Positions 1 to 6,776 of a stretch of 6,776 nucleotides of DNA are shown in pieces (position 1 is the first letter of the stretch; each line of letters opens with the position of its first letter). The notes beneath the pieces are model-generated. The model saw only the letters and a program-made list of their open reading frames with translations. It was not told the DNA's origin and did not search any database. A program made the translations under genes and the position numbers. Source of the DNA: Caulobacteraceae bacterium (GTDB taxonomy: Bacteria > Pseudomonadota > Alphaproteobacteria > Caulobacterales > Caulobacteraceae); contig CANGRP010000142.1 of the NCBI GenBank assembly GCA_947456005.1, positions 1-6,776 on the forward strand. The letters run 5' to 3'.

Positions 1-230
1 ACCGTCGCGAGCGTGTCGCTTTCCATCCAGCGATCGCGATGCTCGCCGTGCGCCCCGGACTCTGGGAGATCCCCGTCGCCCGTCGGAATACCCCGGCCCT
101 CGCCTTCTGGCGCGAGGTCGCGGCCTGGACCGCGCCGGGATCGACGGAGTTGCACGATCAGAATGATGACCTTTGGGACGGCGTGATCCTGCGCTGCAAG
201 GTCGGACAGGGCGTCCGTCGGCCAGAATGA
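1..230 (+). CDS. GNAT-family N-acetyltransferase, C-terminal fragment (5' end outside window)
   Basis: The frame is open from the left edge (first full codon at base 3) to the TGA at 228-230, giving 75 residues of a gene that begins upstream. The segment PGLWEIPVARRNTPALAFWR resembles the last beta strand and following helix of small GNAT acetyltransferases, where a W-E-(I/V) strand precedes an N-x-x-A-x-x-FW helix near the acetyl-CoA site. A final strand (LWDGVILRCKV) ends the fold. The acetyl-CoA pyrophosphate loop (R/Q-x-x-G-x-G/A) would lie upstream and cannot be checked, so the substrate is unknown. An internal ATG at 39 is open in this frame but would give only 63 residues and no complete domain, so it is not a likely start. 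The thiolase follows 70 bases later on the same strand; cotranscription is possible. Family assignment rests on this short pattern only. Confidence 0.6.
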   Translation, partial: RRERVAFHPAIAMLAVRPGLWEIPVARRNTPALAFWREVAAWTAPGSTELHDQNDDLWDGVILRCKVGQGVRRPE

Positions 231-287
231 AACCGCGCCTCTTGACGGGCGCGGGGTAACGGCCGCAGGGACGAGTGACGAAAAGCT

Positions 288-294
288 GGAGGAA
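288..294 (+). promoter_or_regulatory. Ribosome binding site of the thiolase gene
   Basis: A strong purine-rich Shine-Dalgarno sequence, GGAGGAA, ends six bases before the ATG at 301. This supports that start. No convincing -35/-10 pair is visible in 231-287, so the thiolase promoter may lie further upstream, with transcription coming through the acetyltransferase gene. Confidence 0.75.
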
Positions 295-300
295 GCCCCC

Positions 301-1497
301 ATGAGACGCGCCGCCATTGTCAGCCCGATCCGCACTGCCGTGGGCAAGTTCCAGGGGAGCCTGGCCAGCCTGACCGCCGGCGAGCTGGGCGCCGTGATCC
401 TGCGCGCCCTGATGGAGCGCACCGGCGTCGATCCAGGCCGGGTGGACGACGTGATCTTCGCCCAGGGCTACGGCAACGGCGAGGCGCCCTGCATCGCCCG
501 CTGGTCGGCCCTGGCGGCCGACTTTCCGATCTCCGTGCCCGGCTACCAGCTGGACCGTCGCTGTGGATCCGGCCTGCAGGCGGTGATCGACGCGGCCATG
601 ATGGTCCAGACCGGCGTCGCCGACGTCGTCATCGCCGGTGGCGTCGAGAGCATGAGCAATGTCGAGTACTACTCCCTCGATATGCGCAGCGGGGCCCGCG
701 CCGGCTCGGTGACGATGCATGACCGCCTGGCCCGCGGCCGGGTGATGAGCCAGCCTATCGAGCGCTTTGGCGTCATTTCGGGCATGATCGAGACGGCGGA
801 CAACCTGGCCCGCGACTACCAGATCAGCCGCGAGGAATGCGACGAGTACGCCGCCATGAGCCACCAGCGCGCCGCCGCCGCCTGGGCCGCCGGCAAATTC
901 GACGACGAACTGGTGCCCGTGCCGGTCAAGCAGAAGAAGGGCGACCCCATCCTGTTCGCCAAGGACGAGGGCGTTCGGCCGGACGCGACCCCGGAAACCC
1001 TTGGCCAGCTTCGCGCCATCGAGAAGGGCGGGGTGGTCACCGCCGGCAACGCCAGCCAGCAGAACGACGCCGCCGCCGCCTGCCTGGTGGTGGCCGAGGA
1101 CAAGCTGGCCGAGCTGAACCTGGACCCCATGGGCTGGTTCGTCAGCTGGGCGGCGGCGGGATGCGATCCCTCGCGCATGGGCATCGGCCCCGTGCCGGCC
1201 GTGGAGCGCCTGTTCGCCCGCACCGGCATGTCCTGGGACGATATCGACCTGGTGGAGCTGAACGAGGCCTTTGCGCCTCAGGTCCTGGCCGTGCTGCGGG
1301 GCTGGGGCTGGGACGACCGCGACCGCCTGAACGTCAACGGCTCCGGCATCTCCCTCGGCCATCCCATCGGCGCCACCGGCGGGCGGATCCTGGCCAACCT
1401 CCTGCGCGAGCTGGACCGCCGGAAGGGCCGCTATGGCCTCGAGACCATGTGCATCGGGGGCGGGCAGGGCATTGCGGCGATCTTCGAGCGCCCCTGA
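301..1497 (+). CDS. Thiolase (acetyl-CoA C-acetyltransferase / 3-ketoacyl-CoA thiolase family)
   Basis: The product is a 398-residue protein, the usual length for a bacterial thiolase. These cytosolic enzymes either condense two acyl-CoAs or cleave 3-ketoacyl-CoA with CoA, serving acetoacetyl-CoA formation or beta-oxidation. All expected active-site elements are visible: nucleophile Cys88 in DRRCGSGLQAV, the NEAF motif with Asn321, His354 in GHPIGATG, and acid/base Cys384 in CIGGGQG. The loop TAGNASQQND (247-256) replaces the commoner TAGNASGxND. The DRRCGSGLQ and ESMSNVEYYSLDMR segments recall a subfamily often annotated simply as acetyl-CoA acetyltransferase, in which the usual VNRVCGSG is changed. 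The start at 301 has a strong Shine-Dalgarno sequence six bases upstream. The direction of the reaction and the chain length cannot be told from sequence. The gene sits where rplK-rplA would be expected beside rplJ, and no functional link to the ribosome is apparent. Confidence 0.93.
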   Translation: MRRAAIVSPIRTAVGKFQGSLASLTAGELGAVILRALMERTGVDPGRVDDVIFAQGYGNGEAPCIARWSALAADFPISVPGYQLDRRCGSGLQAVIDAAMMVQTGVADVVIAGGVESMSNVEYYSLDMRSGARAGSVTMHDRLARGRVMSQPIERFGVISGMIETADNLARDYQISREECDEYAAMSHQRAAAAWAAGKFDDELVPVPVKQKKGDPILFAKDEGVRPDATPETLGQLRAIEKGGVVTAGNASQQNDAAAACLVVAEDKLAELNLDPMGWFVSWAAAGCDPSRMGIGPVPAVERLFARTGMSWDDIDLVELNEAFAPQVLAVLRGWGWDDRDRLNVNGSGISLGHPIGATGGRILANLLRELDRRKGRYGLETMCIGGGQGIAAIFERP

Positions 1498-1511
1498 GAC
1501 CCGGCCAAGCC

Positions 1512-1540
1512 TTGCCATGCGGCGGTGCATCGTGTAGCCA
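1512..1540 (+). promoter_or_regulatory. Candidate sigma70-type promoter for rplJL (weak)
   Basis: TTGCCA (1512-1517) resembles a -35 box. The GTGTAGCCA stretch (1532-1540) could supply a -10 element, read as TAGCCA at 17-base spacing or TGTAGC at 15-base spacing. A promoter is expected here because rplJ is not preceded by rplKA and the L10 leader must be transcribed. The -10 match is poor. A second possible -10, TAGAGT at 1551-1556, has no matching -35. The call rests mainly on position. Confidence 0.3.
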
Positions 1541-1558
1541 CCGCGCCTTCTAGAGTTT

Positions 1559-1602
1559 CGCCCCTCCTTCGGGAGGCGGCGGGTTCGGGGGTCCGCCCCC
1601 GA
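1559..1602 (+). other. Tandem GC hairpins upstream of the L10 leader
   Basis: The first hairpin pairs CCTCC (1563-1567) with GGAGG (1572-1576) around a TTCG loop closed by C-G, the very stable UUCG tetraloop arrangement. Four more pairs (1559-1562 with 1578-1581) form if C1577 bulges. The second hairpin pairs TCGGGGG (1585-1591) with CCCCCGA (1596-1602) around TCCG. It ends one base before the outer stem of the L10 leader. Neither is followed by a T tract, so they are not ordinary intrinsic terminators. They may protect the 5' end of the mRNA or help fold the leader; this is inference. Confidence 0.55.
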
Positions 1603-1603
1603 T

Positions 1604-1684
1604 CCTGTCCAAGAACTGCGGGGTCCCGGGGTCACCGGGGCCGTAATCGCCGGAGGAGCCCCTCCGGTATCGCAGGGAGACGGG
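1604..1684 (+). promoter_or_regulatory. Ribosomal protein L10 leader (rplJ autoregulatory RNA)
   Basis: This matches the L10 leader that I recall from the E. coli rplJ mRNA, where L10, in complex with L7/L12, binds and represses its own translation. The hallmark GTCCAAGA...CTGCG...TAATC...CGCAG...AGACGG is present. An outer stem pairs CCTGTC (1604-1609) with GACGGG (1679-1684, one T-G pair). An asymmetric internal loop, CAAGAA against GGA, corresponds to the kink-turn that L10 recognises. An inner stem pairs CTGCG (1616-1620) with CGCAG (1671-1675). Inside it sits a hairpin (1622-1629 with 1635-1642, one G-T pair), the conserved TAATC (1644-1648), and a second perfect 7-bp hairpin (1650-1656 with 1661-1667). 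As remembered, E. coli has only one internal hairpin. The element lies 150 bases upstream of rplJ on the same strand, as expected. Confidence 0.85.
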
Positions 1685-1786
1685 AAGATGAGGTTGACCG
1701 GCCGGCGGCTCGCCGCGGACCGGCGCCGCGGCTTCTCACACGGACAGGTCGTCCCAGGCCCTTTCGGGGGCTGACGGGCGTGCGTA

Positions 1787-1812
1787 CGGCTCCGGGAATG
1801 GTCCCGAAGCCG
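1787..1812 (+). promoter_or_regulatory. Stem-loop immediately upstream of the rplJ ribosome binding site
   Basis: CGGCT-C-CGGGA (1787-1797) pairs with TCCCG-A-AGCCG (1802-1812): ten base pairs, one C/A mismatch and an ATGG loop. It ends 11 bases before the GGAGA Shine-Dalgarno sequence. Part of its 3' arm (GGTCC, 1800-1804) is also complementary to GGACC (1836-1840) at the rplJ start codon. A switch between two pairings is therefore conceivable and could connect L10 binding upstream to ribosome access. The pairing is seen in the sequence; the regulatory role is inferred. Confidence 0.5.
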
Positions 1813-1823
1813 GTTCCGAGTAT

Positions 1824-1828
1824 GGAGA
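1824..1828 (+). promoter_or_regulatory. rplJ ribosome binding site (decides the start)
   Basis: GGAGA is placed five bases before the ATG at 1834. An in-frame ATG at 1822 lies next to this site and would add only M-E-T-A. It has no Shine-Dalgarno sequence of its own at good spacing, so 1834, giving MDRAQKQ, is preferred. Confidence 0.7.
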
Positions 1829-1833
1829 CCGCA

Positions 1834-2349
1834 ATGGACCGCGCTCAAAAGCAGGTCGCCATCGAAACGCTCAAGGGCGATTTCGCAGGCGCCGGCGCCG
1901 TGGTCGTGACCCACAACCTGGGTCTGACCGTTGCGGAAATGACGGAACTTCGCGGACGCCTCCGCAAGGAAGGCGCCCACTTCAAGGTGGTCAAGAACAC
2001 CCTGGCCCAGAAGGCCCTGGCCGGATCCCTCGGCGAGGCGGGCGACGCCCTCTTCACCGGGCCCGTCGCCATCGCCTATGCGCCGGACCCCGTGACCGCC
2101 GCCAAGGTGGCCAGCCAGTTCGCGAAGGAAAACGACAAGCTCGCCATTCGTGGCGGCTTCATGGGCGAGACCATTCTGGACGCCGCCGGCGTGGGGGCCC
2201 TGGCCACCCTGCCGTCGCTGGACCAGCTCCGGAGCAAGCTCATCGGCCTCCTGCAGGCGCCCGCGACCAAGGTCGCCGGCGTGCTTCAGGCTCCCGCCGG
2301 CCAGCTGGCCCGCGTCATGGGCGCCTACGCCGCGAAGGACGCCGCCTGA
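1834..2349 (+). CDS. rplJ: 50S ribosomal protein L10
   Basis: The protein has 171 residues, close to the usual 165-175 for L10. L10 anchors the L7/L12 stalk to 23S rRNA at the GTPase-associated centre and represses its own operon by binding the mRNA leader. The N-terminal rRNA-binding domain (about 1-100) shows the familiar AGAVVVTHNLGLTVAEMTELR (residues 19-40 region), LRKEGAHFKVVKNTLAQKAL and FTGPVAIAYA. The C-terminal part (about 125-168) is the long helix that carries L7/L12 dimers, with LPSLDQLRSKLIGLL followed by two QAPA-containing repeats (141-144 and 152-155). The start at 1834 fits the family N-terminus and the GGAGA site. rplL follows after 50 bases and is certainly cotranscribed. 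The leader at 1604-1684 indicates autogenous control. Nothing suggests damage. Confidence 0.97.
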   Translation: MDRAQKQVAIETLKGDFAGAGAVVVTHNLGLTVAEMTELRGRLRKEGAHFKVVKNTLAQKALAGSLGEAGDALFTGPVAIAYAPDPVTAAKVASQFAKENDKLAIRGGFMGETILDAAGVGALATLPSLDQLRSKLIGLLQAPATKVAGVLQAPAGQLARVMGAYAAKDAA

Positions 2350-2385
2350 CCGTCACTTTCCGAAATCCCCTCATCCCCTGATCCC

Positions 2386-2390
2386 AAGGA
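2386..2390 (+). promoter_or_regulatory. rplL ribosome binding site
   Basis: AAGGA ends nine bases before the ATG at 2400, within a 50-base pyrimidine-rich gap after the rplJ stop. L7/L12 is needed in several copies per L10, so independent and efficient initiation at rplL is expected. No separate promoter is evident in the gap. Confidence 0.65.
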
Positions 2391-2399
2391 AACCTAACC

Positions 2400-2783
2400 A
2401 TGTCCAAGCTCGAAAAGCTGGTTGAAGACCTCTCCGCCCTGACCGTCCTGGAAGCCGCTGAGCTGTCCAAGCTGCTCGAAGACAAGTGGGGCGTCTCCGC
2501 CGCCGCTCCGGTGGCCGTCGCCGCCGTGGCCGCTGCGGGCGCCGCTCCGGCCGAAGCCGTCGAAGAGCAGACCGAGTTCACCGTCGTCCTGACCGCCGGT
2601 GGCGACAAGAAGATCAACGTGATCAAGGAAGTCCGCGGCGTTCGTCCGGACCTTGGCCTGAAGGAAGCCAAGGACCTGGTGGAAGGCGCGCCCCAGAACG
2701 TGGTCGAGAACGTCTCCAAGCAGCAGGCCGAAGAGGTCAAGAAGAAGCTCGAGGAAGCCGGCGCCTCCGTCCAGATCAAGTAA
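2400..2783 (+). CDS. rplL: 50S ribosomal protein L7/L12
   Basis: The protein has 127 residues and three clear parts. The N-terminal dimerisation and L10-binding helices span 1-31 (LEKLVEDLSALTVLEAAEL). A flexible Ala/Val/Pro hinge spans about 33-54. The C-terminal globular domain (about 56-127) recruits and stimulates translational GTPases such as EF-Tu and EF-G, and carries the invariant helix motif LGLKEAKDLVEGAP (85-98) and the ending KKKLEEAGASVQIK. The variant GVRPDLGLKEAKD, in place of the more common ATGLGLKEAKD type, matches my memory of Caulobacteraceae. The gene is the last of the rplJL transcript and ends in TAA, seven bases before the first terminator stem. Confidence 0.98.
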   Translation: MSKLEKLVEDLSALTVLEAAELSKLLEDKWGVSAAAPVAVAAVAAAGAAPAEAVEEQTEFTVVLTAGGDKKINVIKEVRGVRPDLGLKEAKDLVEGAPQNVVENVSKQQAEEVKKKLEEAGASVQIK

Positions 2784-2789
2784 TCGGAC

Positions 2790-2809
2790 GGCGCGGCTTC
2801 GCGTCTTTT
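2790..2809 (+). terminator. Possible first intrinsic terminator after rplL
   Basis: GGCGCG (2790-2795) pairs with CGCGTC (2800-2805), six pairs including one G-T, around a GCTT loop and followed directly by TTTT (2806-2809). It is short but has the right form. It lies just ahead of a stronger hairpin, so the two may act in tandem. Confidence 0.5.
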
Positions 2810-2813
2810 CAGG

Positions 2814-2843
2814 CGGGCCCGGGGATCACCCCGGGCCCGTTTT
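2814..2843 (+). terminator. Strong intrinsic terminator of the rplJL transcript
   Basis: CGGGCCCGGGG (2814-2824) and CCCCGGGCCCG (2829-2839) form a perfect 11-bp GC stem with an ATCA loop, followed by TTTT (2840-2843). This is a textbook rho-independent terminator for plus-strand transcription and should separate rplJL from anything downstream. The right arm also encodes the last residues of the convergent serine hydrolase gene, whose TGA stop lies in the loop. In the minus direction the stem is followed by CCTGAAAAG with no T tract, so it is not an efficient terminator that way. Confidence 0.85.
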
Positions 2844-4097
2844 GCGTCCGAGGGCCTTCAATCCGGCTGCGATGAGGATCTCCTCCGGCGCCGTCAGCGA
2901 AGTGAGCCGCCCCGGCGGCCGGCCGGTCTCGGGCATGCCGTTCAGCGCCCAGGCAAGGCTCTCTCCCGTCCGCCGGTTCCAGAAAAGTCCCGTCATCCAG
3001 CCATAGGCGTCGCCAAGATGGCCTCGCCAGTCCGCCGAGTCAGGCCCGAAGAAGGCGTCCCCCGCCGGGCCCGGCCGCCCGGTCAGCACCTGGACCCCCA
3101 GTCCGTAAGCCAGGAGCACCCCGCCTTCGTTGTCGGCGCCCTCCGGCCCCAGGCGCCAGACGGCGTCTTCCATCGCCTGGAAGGCCTCGGGCTCCGCAAG
3201 CCAGCGCCGGGCAAGACGGTCCATGTCCGCGAGGCTGGCGCGCAGGCCACCCTGCGGTGAGAAGGCGAAGCCGTTCTCGCCCGGCAGGACATCAGTGTCG
3301 GCAAGGGTGGGCTTCTCAGGCGCTGCGAGGACTGAAGCCCGCGGCGCAGGCGGGGGAGCGGAGTCGACCTGGGCGACCCAGGCGTCTCCCTGGCGCCGGA
3401 GCCCCGGAGCGGCCCTGAGGCGGGCGGCCTGCGATACGCTGCTCCAGTTGTAGCCGGCGTCCGTCCCGGCGGGGGCGAGGAGCCGGTCCCGCATCAAATG
3501 GTCGAAGCGCTGGCCTGTGACCTGTTCCGCCCACTGGGCCAGCACGGCGAAGTTCACGTCCGCATAGGAAAAGCGCGCGCCGGGCGGGAAGTCCGGGGGA
3601 CCAAACCAGCCGCCCTCATCGAAATGGGCGCCGCCCGGGGTGAAGGCTGAGGACAGCAGCCGACCCGCGGGTACGGGATAGCTCGGACCGTTCCTCAGGC
3701 CGCTCGTGTGCGACAGGAGGTGTCGCAGGCGGATCGGCGTTTCCGGCCAGGCGGGATGCCGGAGTCGAAACCCGACCCGGTCCGAGACATCCGCGTCGAG
3801 TCCCCCGGGAAGGCTGGTGGCGATCGGGACGATCACGGATGCGGCGACCATCTTGGAGACCGAAGCGACCCGGAAGGGGCTGTCCAGCCGGAACCGCCGC
3901 CCTGCAGGGGCTTCTCCCCGTGTCCGTGTCCTGCGGCGACCAGGGGCGGAGGCGATGAAGCCAGCGCAGGGTCCGAAGTCCGGCCTTTCGGCTCGGGCAA
4001 TAGCCGGGAGGGAAAGGGCGGTGGCCATGCCCGCCGTCATCAGCTCCATCGCGCGTCTCCGGTCCGGACTTGTCATGTTGCAGTTTCTTGACGTCAT
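2826..4097 (-). CDS. Serine hydrolase, beta-lactamase/penicillin-binding-protein-like family (class C/EstB type), probably exported
   Basis: The protein has 423 residues. The beta-lactamase-related serine hydrolase fold is shown by three active-site motifs in order: S79-V-S-K82 (SxxK, nucleophile Ser79 and base Lys82), Y178-A-D180 at the usual YxN position, and H360-L-G362 at the KTG/HxG position before a beta strand (GWMTGLFWN). The block LRHLLSHTSGL (124-134) is typical of the family. Members include class C beta-lactamases, D-aminopeptidases, esterases and 6-aminohexanoate-dimer hydrolases, so the substrate cannot be named. The N-terminus has three arginines (RRR, 13-15), a hydrophobic stretch, and a likely signal-peptidase site after ARA (34-36), suggesting export to the periphery, perhaps by the Tat route. 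The start at 4097 has AGGGA five bases upstream; an internal Met8 has none. The gene is convergent with rplL and divergent from rpoB. Confidence 0.88.
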   Translation of the reverse strand: MTSRNCNMTSPDRRRAMELMTAGMATALSLPAIARAERPDFGPCAGFIASAPGRRRTRTRGEAPAGRRFRLDSPFRVASVSKMVAASVIVPIATSLPGGLDADVSDRVGFRLRHPAWPETPIRLRHLLSHTSGLRNGPSYPVPAGRLLSSAFTPGGAHFDEGGWFGPPDFPPGARFSYADVNFAVLAQWAEQVTGQRFDHLMRDRLLAPAGTDAGYNWSSVSQAARLRAAPGLRRQGDAWVAQVDSAPPPAPRASVLAAPEKPTLADTDVLPGENGFAFSPQGGLRASLADMDRLARRWLAEPEAFQAMEDAVWRLGPEGADNEGGVLLAYGLGVQVLTGRPGPAGDAFFGPDSADWRGHLGDAYGWMTGLFWNRRTGESLAWALNGMPETGRPPGRLTSLTAPEEILIAAGLKALGRKTGPG

Positions 4098-4147
4098 GCT
4101 CTTCCCTTGGGCGGGATTATCGACTACCTCCCGCCATTCGCGATTCC

Positions 4148-4198
4148 ACTGGCCTTGGCCAGCCGTTTCGCGCGCCTCTGTTCCGAGGCGTGGCCAGT
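4148..4198. repeat. Nested inverted repeat upstream of rpoB
   Basis: ACTGGCC (4148-4154) is the perfect reverse complement of GGCCAGT (4192-4198). The left arm is also part of a compact palindrome, CTGGCCTTGGCCAG (4149-4162). Between the arms lies a 6-bp hairpin, CGCCTC/GAGGCG (4173-4190). TGGCCAG occurs in the same orientation at 4156-4162 and 4191-4197, 35 bases apart. The arrangement could be an operator with two sites, or an RNA structure in the rpoB leader. The repeats are certain; any function is a guess. Confidence 0.55.
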
Positions 4199-4332
4199 CG
4201 CCCTTCGGCCGCGCGAGGGAACGCCCCCGGCGAGATGGGGGCCTGCAGCGTCCGGCCTCCGGCCTTCCGGGGGTTCAAGGGTGGACGACAGGATGCACAT
4301 TCTGCGCCCGGGATCCGTCCTGCGCGCTGTTC

Positions 4333-4338
4333 AAGGGA
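4333..4338 (+). promoter_or_regulatory. rpoB ribosome binding site
   Basis: AAGGGA ends five bases before the ATG at 4344. Together with the family N-terminus MAQSFTGKKR this fixes the start. Confidence 0.75.
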
Positions 4339-4343
4339 ATACA

Positions 4344-6776
<2,433 letters not shown>

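Larger units (their letters stand above)
1498..1833 (+). other. 336-base non-coding region: thiolase 3' flank and rplJ 5' leader
   Basis: No credible gene lies here. An open frame continues upstream of rplJ to an ATG at 1525, but its translation is low-complexity Arg/Gly/Pro-rich and overlaps the structured leader. In order the region contains a weak promoter candidate (1512-1540), two compact GC hairpins (1559-1581 and 1585-1602), the L10 leader fold (1604-1684), a GC-rich stretch (1685-1786) with only short possible stems, and a long hairpin (1787-1812) just before the rplJ ribosome binding site. No clear intrinsic terminator with a T tract is seen for the thiolase transcript. Confidence 0.7.
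4098..4343. promoter_or_regulatory. Divergent intergenic region between the serine hydrolase and rpoB
   Basis: This 246-base region must carry the promoter for the minus-strand hydrolase and, because rplL is terminated upstream, one for rpoB. For the hydrolase a GATAAT -10-like hexamer lies at 4121-4116 on the minus strand, without a convincing -35. I found no good promoter match for rpoB. Structure present: CTGGCC-TT-GGCCAG (4149-4162) with a further GGCCAGT (4192-4198) that can pair with ACTGGCC (4148-4154), a 6-bp hairpin CGCCTC/GAGGCG (4173-4178 with 4185-4190), GCCCCC/GGGGGC (4223-4228 with 4237-4242), and a tandem TCCGGCC repeat (4251-4264). A GATTC (GANTC) site is at 4142-4146. Confidence 0.5.

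Noticed and set aside
233..254. Hairpin CCGCGCC/GGCGCGG between the acetyltransferase and the thiolase
   Set aside because: The 7-bp stem (233-239 with 248-254) is real, but no T tract follows, so I do not call it a terminator. It may be chance in GC-rich DNA.
816..1229. A 137-codon minus-strand frame within the thiolase
   Set aside because: Antisense shadow with Ser/Ala-rich composition and no recognisable domain.
837..1553. A 238-codon plus-strand frame overlapping the thiolase
   Set aside because: Its translation is Arg/Gly/Pro-rich low complexity, offset from a thiolase frame with complete catalytic motifs. It is a shadow frame.
1525..1833. N-terminal extension of rplJ starting at ATG 1525
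   Set aside because: It would add 103 Arg-rich residues absent from L10 proteins and translate through the L10 leader. The Shine-Dalgarno sequence and the family N-terminus place the start at 1834.

Overview
The window is GC-rich DNA from an alphaproteobacterium, most probably a member of the Caulobacteraceae (Caulobacter, Phenylobacterium or Brevundimonas type). The L10, L7/L12 and RNA polymerase beta proteins read as typical of that family. Examples are the beta N-terminus MAQSFTGKKRIRKSFGR, the L7/L12 block EVRGVRPDLGLKEAKDLVEG and the L10 start MDRAQKQ. The genus is judged from memory of these families; no search was run.

Layout, left to right. Bases 1-230 hold the 3' end of a probable GNAT acetyltransferase. 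Bases 301-1497 hold a complete thiolase with all catalytic residues. Bases 1498-1833 are a 336-base non-coding leader that contains a recognisable L10 (rplJ) leader RNA at 1604-1684, with extra hairpins on both sides. Then come rplJ (1834-2349) and rplL (2400-2783), closed by one or two intrinsic terminators (2790-2843). A serine hydrolase of the beta-lactamase/PBP-like family lies on the minus strand (4097-2826), convergent with rplL. After a 246-base divergent intergenic region, rpoB starts at 4344 and runs off the right edge with 811 codons present.

The core is the conserved ribosomal stalk and RNA polymerase cluster, but in altered form. The classical order is rplK-rplA-rplJ-rplL-rpoB-rpoC. 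Here rplKA is not next to rplJ, and rplL is separated from rpoB by a strong terminator and an opposite-strand gene. Stalk proteins should therefore be made from their own transcript, with autogenous control through the leader RNA. The polymerase beta subunit needs a separate promoter in 4098-4343.

I found no wholly new system such as a defence island, mobile element or CRISPR array. The most interesting points are the broken-up operon, the elaborated L10 leader, a terminator whose loop holds the stop codon of the convergent gene, and repeat structure upstream of rpoB.
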